Below are positions 1-6,322 of a stretch of 8,704 bases of DNA, one piece after another (positions within the stretch are counted from its first letter, which is position 1; each line of letters starts with the position of its first letter). Location: assembly GCA_044371405.1 (NCBI GenBank), contig JBILTS010000093.1:1-8704 (forward strand). Reading direction: 5' to 3'. The notes below the pieces were generated by a model. That model saw nothing but the letters and a program-made list of their open reading frames with translations, made no database searches and was not told where the DNA came from. Source of the stretch: RGEC01 sp044371405 (GTDB taxonomy: Bacteria > Bacteroidota > Bacteroidia > NS11-12g > UBA955). The position numbers were made by a program, and so were the translations under genes.

Positions 1-5
1 CGTCT

Positions 6-764
6 TTACAACACCACATACGACGGACAATGGTCCGAATGTTTAGCATCCGCCAGTATATCGGCAGATTTCAGGCGTTTTTTCAGATTCTCGGTAATAC
101 TGATATAATCGATGCGCCAGCCCTTGTTATTGGCCCTCGCATTGGCCCGAAAACTCCACCAGGTATAGCGGTGCGGCTCGGGGTGAAATTCGCGGAAGGT
201 GTCAATCATGCCGTTGTCAAACCATTTGTCCATCCAGGCGCGCTCTTCGGGCAAAAAGCCGGTGGTGTTTTTGTTGCTCACCGGATCGTGAATATCGATG
301 GGCTTGTGGCAAATGTTGTAATCGCCGCACACCACCAGTCCGGGTAAGGTTTTGCGGAGTTTATTGCAGTAATCGAAGAAAAAATCCAGGAAGCGGTATT
401 TCACATCCTGGCGGTGATCACCGCTGGTGCCGCTGGGGAAATAGGCTGAGATAACGCTGAAATCTTCGTAATCGGCACGGATAACGCGGCCTTCATGGTC
501 ATATTCCTCCTGATCGCAGCCGTAATGCACGTGTTTGGGGGCTTTTTTGCTGAAAATTGCCACCCCGCTGTAGCCTTTTTTAATGGCCGAAAACCAGTAG
601 TGATGATACCCCAGCGCTTCAATGGCAGCAATATCGGCTTGCTCCTGCGTGGCCTTGATCTCCTGCAGGCAAACCACATCAGGGTTTTCCTCCTTCAAAA
701 AATCAAAAAGGCCCTTGGAAGCCGCACTGCGTATGCCATTTACGTTGTAGGTAAGAATTTTCAT
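6..764 (-). CDS. xth: Exodeoxyribonuclease III (AP endonuclease, ExoIII/Xth family)
   Basis: The 252-residue product is a complete exonuclease III: a Mg-dependent 3'-5' exonuclease on duplex DNA and an AP endonuclease that cuts abasic sites in cytoplasmic base excision repair. The endonuclease/exonuclease/phosphatase fold residues are all visible: Asn7 in TYNVNGIRS, Glu35 in LQEIKA (metal ligand), Tyr108 in SAYFPSG, Asp148 and Asn150 in CGDYNICHKP, Asp219 in WRIDYI, and the closing Asp244-His245 pair in HSDHCPS. Length is normal for the family (about 250-270). The ATG at 762-764 gives the canonical N-terminus MKILTYNVNG, so the start is firm. The stop is a TAA at 6-8. The ATPase gene on the same strand ends 18 bp upstream, but xth has its own -7-like octamer just before the ATG, so it may be transcribed separately. 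Nothing in the coding sequence is damaged. Confidence 0.97.
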   Translation of the reverse strand: MKILTYNVNGIRSAASKGLFDFLKEENPDVVCLQEIKATQEQADIAAIEALGYHHYWFSAIKKGYSGVAIFSKKAPKHVHYGCDQEEYDHEGRVIRADYEDFSVISAYFPSGTSGDHRQDVKYRFLDFFFDYCNKLRKTLPGLVVCGDYNICHKPIDIHDPVSNKNTTGFLPEERAWMDKWFDNGMIDTFREFHPEPHRYTWWSFRANARANNKGWRIDYISITENLKKRLKSADILADAKHSDHCPSYVVL

Positions 765-768
765 GGTG

Positions 769-800
769 CAAAGGTATCCGGTTCAGTACAAAAAGCCGAA
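769..800 (-). promoter_or_regulatory. Candidate Bacteroidota promoter of xth, immediately before the ATG
   Basis: Read on the minus strand, an exact TAnnTTTG octamer (TACCTTTG, 776 to 769) lies four bases before the xth ATG. A weak -33-like TTCG lies at 800 to 797, leaving a 20-nt spacer, which is close to the usual spacing for the primary sigma factor of this phylum. The -33 half falls inside the last codons of the upstream ATPase gene. With this geometry transcription would begin at or within a few bases of the ATG, giving a leaderless or nearly leaderless mRNA. The octamer is seen directly; promoter activity and start point are inferred. Confidence 0.5.
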
Positions 801-1973
801 CATCCACAGCGGTATAACATTGCCATGGGGAACCACCACATCATCCAGCACCCGGTAGGCATTTTTCACTTTCTTTATCTGGCTGTTTCCTTTGTTTTTT
901 CCGCCCACTTCAAACGTAAATTTTCCCCGGAACAAGAAATCACCTTCTTTGGATAACGCCACATCGCCTAATGATTTCAGCTGGTTCAGCAGAAAGGTTT
1001 CGCGCAGGCTGCCACGGTTCACCCCTTCGGCTGCAATGGCATACATCAGGTTGGAATTTTCCATATACACCTTTTCGGGCTTGGGCAACAAAGCCGTACT
1101 ATTACCCTGCGGATACATCAGTTTCAGCAACCCCGCCTGCTCCATGTATTGAAAGTAATTATTGACAATATTTCGGGCTATTCCGGTCTGAGATGCCAGT
1201 TTGGTCACATTGGGCTTGAATGGAACATTCGAAGCAATGATATACAGCAATTGCATCATTTTTCGTGCGTTGCGCACATCAAAACCGGGAAGTTCGGCCA
1301 AATCAGACTCGAGCACCAGCCGCACTACCTGCTGCAATTTTATGGGATAAGACTGCTCTCCTTCCTTAAAAAATGGATAGTATCCACTTTTCAAATAATC
1401 TTCAAAATACACAAAAGGTCTAAAATCGGGCGAAAAACGGGCATATGCGGCGGCAGGGTTCTTGATCAGATCATCTATATCAAGCAATGGCAACTCCAGT
1501 TTGTGTTTTAGCAACAGATACTCGCGAAACGACAAACCCTGCATGCTATACATGACAGCCCTGCGGCTAAGGTCTGCATCCTGTCGCTGCATGTCAAGCA
1601 CCGATGAACCCGTAAACACCACACGCAGATCAGGAAACACATCATAAATGTTTTTCAGGTGACGGTTCCACCCGGGGTATTTATGCACCTCATCCAGAAA
1701 TAGATAATTTCCGCCCTCGTTTACAAACGTTTCCACCACATCAAACAAGGCATGTCCTGCAAAATAGATATCATCCAGACTGAGATAAACGGCCTGACGC
1801 CCCTGCTGAACTTCGCGCATGCGCTGAATCAACAAAGTAGTCTTACCGGTGCCACGCGCCCCGAGTATACCTATCAGGCGGTCATCCCACGCTATTCGTT
1901 GTTGAATCTGCCGTTCAATAGACTGCCGGGTGCGCGATACCATCCAGGCCGAACGATCAAAGAAATGTTCCAT
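783..1973 (-). CDS. AAA-type ATPase with C-terminal DUF4143-like domain
   Basis: The 396-residue product belongs to the AAA_14/DUF4143 ATPases, which are widespread, often multicopy and of unsettled function. The ATPase domain covers roughly residues 30-170. It has a Walker A GARGTGKTT (38-46, Lys44), a Walker B YLFLDEVHKYPGW (90-102, with Asp94-Glu95) and a sensor-1-like VVFTGSS (118-124). The middle (about 215-290) looks like the winged-helix part of DUF4143, including a stretch beginning LASQTGIARN. The C-terminus has FEVGGKNK (354-361), where Glu355 and Lys359 recall the restriction-endonuclease-like E-x-K element of this family. No membrane segment or signal peptide is seen. Length is typical (about 370-430). 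The start is an ATG at 1971-1973 and the stop a TGA at 783-785. It lies on the same strand between thiamine pyrophosphokinase and xth with no partner gene such as an antitoxin or nuclease beside it. The specific role is unknown; the family assignment is solid. Confidence 0.9.
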   Translation of the reverse strand: MEHFFDRSAWMVSRTRQSIERQIQQRIAWDDRLIGILGARGTGKTTLLIQRMREVQQGRQAVYLSLDDIYFAGHALFDVVETFVNEGGNYLFLDEVHKYPGWNRHLKNIYDVFPDLRVVFTGSSVLDMQRQDADLSRRAVMYSMQGLSFREYLLLKHKLELPLLDIDDLIKNPAAAYARFSPDFRPFVYFEDYLKSGYYPFFKEGEQSYPIKLQQVVRLVLESDLAELPGFDVRNARKMMQLLYIIASNVPFKPNVTKLASQTGIARNIVNNYFQYMEQAGLLKLMYPQGNSTALLPKPEKVYMENSNLMYAIAAEGVNRGSLRETFLLNQLKSLGDVALSKEGDFLFRGKFTFEVGGKNKGNSQIKKVKNAYRVLDDVVVPHGNVIPLWMFGFLY

Positions 1974-1976
1974 TAC

Positions 1977-2050
1977 GCACTTTTATTTATGCAAATTAAC
2001 ATTTTTTTGCATATATATAAAAGCTTTTTATTTGTTTTTTGCACTTTTAT
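1977..2050. repeat. 10-bp direct repeat GCACTTTTAT, two exact copies
   Basis: GCACTTTTAT occurs exactly at 1977-1986 and 2041-2050, 64 bp apart start to start. A near copy, GCATTTTTAT, lies at 2055-2064 with one mismatch. A second related pair also flanks the gap: TTATGCAAATTAA at 1987-1999 and TTATGTGCAATTAA at 2081-2094. The copies bracket the ATPase leader, as operator half-sites might, but sequence this AT-rich makes chance matches fairly likely. The repeats are read directly; any regulatory role is conjecture. Confidence 0.4.
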
Positions 2051-2057
2051 ATGTGCA
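2040..2057. repeat. Short inverted repeat TGCAC-N8-GTGCA
   Basis: A perfect 5-bp inverted repeat (2040-2044 and 2053-2057) encloses an 8-nt AT loop. On the plus strand it is followed by five T residues (2058-2062), but both flanking genes are on the minus strand. In their direction the stem is followed by A residues, so it is not a normal intrinsic terminator for them. A 10-bp palindrome AAAAGCTTTT lies nearby at 2019-2028. An operator-like site is possible but unproven. Confidence 0.35.
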
Positions 2058-2090
2058 TTTTTATAATTTATTGATAATACTTATGTGCAA

Positions 2091-2753
2091 TTAATCCCTG
2101 CACTCCATCAGCAGCAGATGACCGCTTTCGTACCGAATCTCCACAAAACCATCCTCCGCTACCCGGTTGCTGCTGCCGCTTCGGCCCGGAAAATGCAATG
2201 CTTCATCTTGCAGGGTAAACGCCAGGTTGGAGGTATGAATTCCGCCCGCTTCCATCACAGGAATCAGCGACAACACAGTATCTTTTGGGTACCACTTTTT
2301 AAAGCTTTTGGGCAAATTAAAAATGCGGGAATGGTCGTCGATGATGGTAAGCTCAATACGCCCTGAATAGGCAGGCAACGTAGCCAGGTTATTGAAATGG
2401 TGATCGCTGCGCCTGCCCGTGGCCCAAACAATGTGAGCGGCCTGCTGCCCTTCTGCGATGAGAAACTCAATGCCCTTTTGCAAATCCGTGAGTTCTTGGT
2501 CCGGTGTATGCACAACACGCACACCGTGCATGGCTGCATGTGAATCCCATCCGGGCACCACGGAGTCAAAATCGCCCAACACGGCATCCACCCTGATGTT
2601 CATGTCCAACACCCGTTGCAGCGCTCCATCCAGCACCAGCACATACGGATTCCACTCCAGCAATTGCCCCAGCAGCTCCGAATCGCATTCGGCACCATTA
2701 GCGATGATGAGGGCGGGTTCCTGTCCGTCGCGGACAAAGTGATGGGAAGACAC
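2091..2753 (-). CDS. Thiamine pyrophosphokinase (thiamine diphosphokinase)
   Basis: The 220-residue product transfers pyrophosphate from ATP to thiamine to give thiamine diphosphate, the cofactor of pyruvate and 2-oxoglutarate dehydrogenases and transketolase. It is the ThiN/Thi80 type, which acts on free, salvaged thiamine. The catalytic domain shows LDGAL (41-45), the family signature GDFDS (60-64), D85 with TDLQK (89-93), and TGRRSDHHFNN (112-122). The C-terminal part (from about 155) matches the thiamine-binding domain, with SLIPV and the SSNRVAEDG stretch before the final strands. Length is normal. The start must be the GTG at 2751-2753: an in-frame TAA lies four codons upstream (2763-2765) and the next ATG would remove the first 50 residues and half the active site. 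An exact -7-like octamer sits four bases before this GTG. It diverges from porX across 127 bp. Confidence 0.93.
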   Translation of the reverse strand: MSSHHFVRDGQEPALIIANGAECDSELLGQLLEWNPYVLVLDGALQRVLDMNIRVDAVLGDFDSVVPGWDSHAAMHGVRVVHTPDQELTDLQKGIEFLIAEGQQAAHIVWATGRRSDHHFNNLATLPAYSGRIELTIIDDHSRIFNLPKSFKKWYPKDTVLSLIPVMEAGGIHTSNLAFTLQDEALHFPGRSGSSNRVAEDGFVEIRYESGHLLLMECRD

Positions 2754-2757
2754 AGCG

Positions 2758-2794
2758 CAAAATTACGATTGAAACGCTCTTCCGGGTCAAAAAA
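2758..2794 (-). promoter_or_regulatory. Candidate Bacteroidota promoter of thiamine pyrophosphokinase
   Basis: On the minus strand a T-rich tract ending in TTTG (TTTTTTG, 2794 to 2788) is followed after 22 nt by an exact TAnnTTTG octamer (TAATTTTG, 2765 to 2758) and then four bases later by the GTG start. The spacer is slightly longer than the typical 19-21 nt. Transcription would begin at about the start codon, implying a leaderless message. The rest of the 127-bp divergent gap (2754-2880) should also hold the porX promoter. There I see only a poor match on the plus strand (TATTTTCA, 2859-2866), which I do not call. Confidence 0.5.
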
Positions 2795-2880
2795 CTGTTT
2801 GGTCGTTGGCATGCGCAGAAGAATCGAAAAAGCAATCCCCTGTGCCAATATTTTATTGTATTTTCACGTTCTAATTTAAT

Positions 2881-4440
2881 ATGGCAACAAAACCCCGCAT
2901 ACTCTGGGCAGACGATGAAATAGACCTTCTGAAACCCCACGTGCTGTTTCTGGAAGGAAAAGGATATGAAATGGTAACCGTGAGTAGCGGCAGAGACGCC
3001 ATTGAGCAGGTAAAGCAGCAGGAATTTGACCTCGTATTTTTAGATGAAAACATGCCCGGCATCTCCGGATTGGATGCCCTTGCCAGCATCAAGCAGGACA
3101 AACCCAACCTGCCAGTGATTATGATTACCAAAAACGAGGAGGAACATATCATGGAAGAGGCTATCGGCAGCAAAATTGCCGATTACCTGATTAAACCTGT
3201 AAATCCCAGCCAGATACTACTTTCGGTGAAAAAAAACCTCGATGAAAGACGGTTGGTAACACAACGTACCACACAGAGCTACCAAAAGGAATTTATGCAA
3301 ATTGGCATGGCGGTGAGTGAGAAAATGGATTTCACCGAATGGAAAGAAGTTTATAAAAAGCTCGTATTCTGGGAGATAGAACTGAATGAGAGTGGCGAGG
3401 AAGGCATGAAGGAAGTGTTTGAAACCCAGAAAGCCGATGCCAACCGAAACTTTTGCCGATATGTATCCGACAATTACGTAGGGATGCTCAAAACCACGGG
3501 TGATGAAGGACCAGTAATGAGCCACAACCTGTTCCGCAGGGCCATCAACCCCCTGCTTGACGGCGATTTACCTGTATTTATGATACTGGTAGACAACCTG
3601 CGTTTCGACCAATGGCGAGCCATATCTGAAACCTTGCAAAATGAATACCGAATAGACCAGGAAGACCTCTACCTTAGCATACTGCCCACCACCACACAAT
3701 ATTGTAGAAATGCCATTTTCAGCGGACTATTGCCATCAGAAATTGAAAAACGATTCCCAAACAAATGGAGCAATGATGAGGATGAAGGCGGAAAAAACAT
3801 GTTTGAAAAGGATTTCCTGGAGGACATGCTGAAAAGACTGCGTCGCGATATCAAATTCTCATACCATAAAATTACCAACCTGGATGCGGGTAAAGCTTTG
3901 GTGAACAATGTTCCCAACATGTTTCAGAATAAACTAAATGTGCTGGTCTACAACTTCGTTGATAATTTTAGCCACGCACGAACCGATATCCATGTGGTGC
4001 GCGAATTAGCCGAAGATGAAACAGCGTACCGAAACGTTATGGCCACCTGGTTTAAACACAGTGCCCTTTGGGAAACCCTGCAACGCATTTCAGAAAAGCC
4101 CTGCAAGGTGGTCATCACTACCGACCATGGCAGTATTCGGGTGAAAGATCCCATCAAAATTGTGGGTGATAAAAACGTAAATACCAACCTGCGCTATAAA
4201 CAGGGAAAAACCCTTACCTATAATCCCAAGGAAGTAATGGAGGTGAAAAAACCGGTTGATGCATTTTTGCCCACACAACACATGAGTAGTTCATTTGTAT
4301 TTGCCCGCGAGAATGACTTTTTTGCCTACCCCAACAATTATAATTACTACGTAAATCACTACCGCAATACATTTCAACATGGTGGAATCAGTTTGGAAGA
4401 AATGTGCTGCCCGCTGATAACATTAAGCCCAAAAGTATAA
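2881..4440 (+). CDS. porX: PorX: response regulator with PglZ/alkaline-phosphatase-fold output domain
   Basis: The 519-residue protein is PorX, a cytoplasmic two-component regulator needed for type IX secretion and gliding in Bacteroidota, partner of the sensor kinase PorY. The receiver domain (about 1-120) has the acidic pair Asp11-Asp12, phospho-acceptor Asp55 in VFLDENMPG, Thr83 in MITKNEEE and Lys105 in LIKPVN, all intact. A helical linker (about 120-215) leads to a PglZ-type domain of the alkaline phosphatase superfamily. Its metal and catalytic positions are present: Asp238 in LVDNLRFDQW, the Thr270-272 cluster in LPTTTQYCRN (nucleophile region), Asp361/His365 in FVDNFSHARTD, Asp415-His416 in TTDHGS and His500 in FQHGGIS. 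Characterised homologues hydrolyse oligonucleotide phosphodiesters rather than phosphomonoesters. The start ATG follows an AT-rich leader without a clear Shine-Dalgarno site. It overlaps tsaE at TAATG. No porY or por structural gene is in the window, as usual for these scattered genes. Confidence 0.96.
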   Translation: MATKPRILWADDEIDLLKPHVLFLEGKGYEMVTVSSGRDAIEQVKQQEFDLVFLDENMPGISGLDALASIKQDKPNLPVIMITKNEEEHIMEEAIGSKIADYLIKPVNPSQILLSVKKNLDERRLVTQRTTQSYQKEFMQIGMAVSEKMDFTEWKEVYKKLVFWEIELNESGEEGMKEVFETQKADANRNFCRYVSDNYVGMLKTTGDEGPVMSHNLFRRAINPLLDGDLPVFMILVDNLRFDQWRAISETLQNEYRIDQEDLYLSILPTTTQYCRNAIFSGLLPSEIEKRFPNKWSNDEDEGGKNMFEKDFLEDMLKRLRRDIKFSYHKITNLDAGKALVNNVPNMFQNKLNVLVYNFVDNFSHARTDIHVVRELAEDETAYRNVMATWFKHSALWETLQRISEKPCKVVITTDHGSIRVKDPIKIVGDKNVNTNLRYKQGKTLTYNPKEVMEVKKPVDAFLPTQHMSSSFVFARENDFFAYPNNYNYYVNHYRNTFQHGGISLEEMCCPLITLSPKV

Positions 4441-4874
4441 TGGAAGCAGTCATCGGGCCGCTCGGGGAATCAGAAATTTCGCAGGTGGTTGATTTTATAT
4501 TCACCTTAGTACCGCAACCCCGAATCATCACATTCACCGGAAACCTGGGAGCAGGCAAAACCACCCTCATACGCGCATTGCTCAAAGCCATGAACAGCAA
4601 GGATGAAGCCAGTAGCCCTACTTTCGGCATTGTAAACGAATACCACACCGGAAAAAGCCGTTTGGTGTGCCATACAGACTGGTACAGGGCGAAAAGTGCC
4701 GAAGAATTGCTGGATGCGGGACTGCTGGAATACATCCACAACGATGAATGCCTGATGCTCATTGAATGGCCCGAGGTGGGCATGGCACTACTGGAGGGCG
4801 AAAATTGCCTTCATGTACAAATTGAATACCGCGACGATCAACGGCTATACAAATTTTCAGACCGCCTGTCGTGA
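4440..4874 (+). CDS. tsaE: TsaE: tRNA threonylcarbamoyladenosine (t6A37) biosynthesis ATPase
   Basis: From the ATG at 4440-4442 the product is 144 residues, the usual TsaE size. TsaE is the P-loop ATPase that works with TsaB and TsaD to put threonylcarbamoyl on A37 of ANN-decoding tRNAs. Motifs visible are Walker A GNLGAGKTT (34-42, Lys40), the family motif SPTF (59-62), HTDWYR (78-83, with Asp80) and LIEWPE (107-112, Glu109-Trp110). The frame is open upstream to a possible ATG at 4404. I prefer 4440 because it gives the normal N-terminus and length and forms a TAATG overlap with the porX stop, which suggests translational coupling. The last 37 bp overlap the oppositely oriented glycosyltransferase gene, and no terminator hairpin is evident between them. 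Confidence 0.94.
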   Translation: MEAVIGPLGESEISQVVDFIFTLVPQPRIITFTGNLGAGKTTLIRALLKAMNSKDEASSPTFGIVNEYHTGKSRLVCHTDWYRAKSAEELLDAGLLEYIHNDECLMLIEWPEVGMALLEGENCLHVQIEYRDDQRLYKFSDRLS

Positions 4875-6322
4875 AGTTTCCAGAGGGTATCGCCTTCATA
4901 AACATCAGTATCAATTAAAGGCAAATTGTAGAAATCCAGCTTGCCTTCCCGATTCAGCACCAGCACAAAATCAGCGCTGTCTACCGTATTTACATGCTGA
5001 ATATTTATAGCATCACCGCCCATCAATTGTTTATTTAACCAGATGGTTTCGGTAAATGCATAAATCTTTTTAGGGCTTTCATCTTCCTTGATTTTATTCA
5101 GTGCATGTAAAGTACTTATACCCCAGTAGTCCATACTGAAAGAACCCGGTTTCCATAATTGTTTTAACGCATTAAAATAAACAAAATCATGTTTGATATT
5201 ATACAACAATAAAAAAGCCAGGTATACAGAAATTGCGAGTATTTTTTTTAACCGAATTTGAGATACTATTTTATCAATAAGTAACCCAACCATCAATATA
5301 ATAGGCATATATATAAAATACACATGTCTCCAACCGTTATATAGTGTAGGTTTCTGAATGATTAAATAAAATACAGTCATTAAAAATAAAATTATCAGAT
5401 ATTGAACTAACGGTGATTTTTTAAATGTTTTAATTGATGTATAAAAACCAGCAAAAAACAAACCAATATAAATAAGAGGGAGCGTCACCAGCATCCATAA
5501 AAAAGTATAATAAGCGGGTACTTTTCCGGGCTTTATTAATTCACCGGCTAATACTGTCGGAGATGGCCACGGGTTTAGATCAACATATCGAAATATGCCG
5601 ATAAAACTATCCCATGGCGACTTCCATACTGCAGGATACACCAAATACCAAGACAGGATAAAAATGAAAATGGAAGAAAACAATGCATAAATCCTATTTA
5701 AATTAAACCGATAATGCAATAAAATCCACAGCACCGGAATAAAATAAAAAATGCCCGCAATTCTAACCGTGCTTGCCATTCCCGCCAGCATGCATGCGGC
5801 CCACGGGAATTTTTGTTTTTGCAATGCAATTACCAGCGCCCACAATACAAACACACCCATACACAGAAAAAATACATCCTTGGAATTGTAATGTGCCTCG
5901 GCAAACAAACGGGGCCAACAGGCATAAAGCATGGCCGTTAGCATGGCTGCTACATGATTTTGATACATATACCTGCCAATGCGGTAAATAGCAAAAACAG
6001 ATAATAAAAAGATGGTAAACAGCAACGACCTGCGTAGTAGCAATTTTGTCTGCATGGGCGATGTAAACACCAACTGCTCGAGCAGATAAGCCGGGGTTTC
6101 GAACAGGGGCCCGAAATATTTGTGCTGTTGCACATCTTCATATTTGCCCCACCCTGCAATGTATCGGGCGTTTTCTATGCCTATGCTTCGCTGGGTAAGT
6201 TCATCGTAATGAACACCATAGCGGTGCAAGGTGGCATATCCCAGCATGGCATATAAAACAAAGAACCAGGCAAATAACCCGGTTCCCTGTATATTGAAAA
6301 TATGTTTAGCTGCCTTTATCAA
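4838..6322 (-). CDS. Integral-membrane GT-C-fold glycosyltransferase (GT39/ArnT-like, lipid-linked sugar donor)
   Basis: The 494-residue protein looks like a polyprenyl-phosphate-sugar-dependent glycosyltransferase of the GT39/ArnT/PMT superfamily, acting on the periplasmic face of the inner membrane. TM1 is about 16-35. It is followed by the acidic pair Asp40-Glu41 in GVHYDELTQ, in the first periplasmic loop where GT-C enzymes keep their catalytic carboxylate. A second family-typical stretch, PRLFAEAHYNSKD (137-149), follows. Many further hydrophobic spans reach to about residue 390, then comes a soluble tail of about 100 residues. The only usable full-length start is a TTG at 6320-6322 overlapping the gcvP stop as TTGA. 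An in-frame TGA lies seven codons upstream, and the next ATG (Met26) would cut TM1. G+C falls to about 24% over 5161-5460 against about 50% in its 5' part (hand counts). Donor and acceptor cannot be told from sequence; a role in envelope or secreted-protein glycans is inferred. Confidence 0.8.
   Translation of the reverse strand: MIKAAKHIFNIQGTGLFAWFFVLYAMLGYATLHRYGVHYDELTQRSIGIENARYIAGWGKYEDVQQHKYFGPLFETPAYLLEQLVFTSPMQTKLLLRRSLLFTIFLLSVFAIYRIGRYMYQNHVAAMLTAMLYACWPRLFAEAHYNSKDVFFLCMGVFVLWALVIALQKQKFPWAACMLAGMASTVRIAGIFYFIPVLWILLHYRFNLNRIYALFSSIFIFILSWYLVYPAVWKSPWDSFIGIFRYVDLNPWPSPTVLAGELIKPGKVPAYYTFLWMLVTLPLIYIGLFFAGFYTSIKTFKKSPLVQYLIILFLMTVFYLIIQKPTLYNGWRHVYFIYMPIILMVGLLIDKIVSQIRLKKILAISVYLAFLLLYNIKHDFVYFNALKQLWKPGSFSMDYWGISTLHALNKIKEDESPKKIYAFTETIWLNKQLMGGDAINIQHVNTVDSADFVLVLNREGKLDFYNLPLIDTDVYEGDTLWKLHDRRSENLYSR

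Larger units (their letters stand above)
1974..2090. promoter_or_regulatory. AT-rich leader/promoter region upstream of the DUF4143 ATPase
   Basis: This 117-bp gap between the stop of thiamine pyrophosphokinase and the start of the ATPase gene is very AT-rich; a hand count gives about 17% G+C over 1981-2090. It is the only place for a dedicated ATPase promoter. No octamer matches the Bacteroidota -7 consensus exactly. On the minus strand the nearest are TTAATTTG (1999 to 1992, 18 nt before the ATG) and TATATATG (2017 to 2010), each with one mismatch and no convincing -33 partner. The region also holds short direct and inverted repeats, listed separately. No small gene is apparent in it. Confidence 0.45.

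Noticed and set aside
495..956. A 153-codon plus-strand open frame across the xth/ATPase junction
   Set aside because: It lies antisense to two well-supported genes, and its hydrophobic runs are mirror images of their codons.
2035..2062. Intrinsic terminator after thiamine pyrophosphokinase
   Set aside because: The 5-bp stem has its T run only on the plus strand, whereas the genes on both sides are on the minus strand; the stem is also short and A+T-rich around the loop.
2859..2866. TATTTTCA as the porX -7 element
   Set aside because: Two mismatches to TAnnTTTG and no -33 partner at the right distance; too weak to call.
4404..4439. Upstream ATG at 4404 as the start of tsaE
   Set aside because: It would add 12 non-family residues inside porX; the ATG at 4440 gives normal length and a TAATG junction.
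2881..4440. Calling the porX product a plain alkaline phosphatase or a transcription-factor response regulator
   Set aside because: There is no DNA-binding output domain, and the REC plus PglZ-type architecture is specific to PorX.
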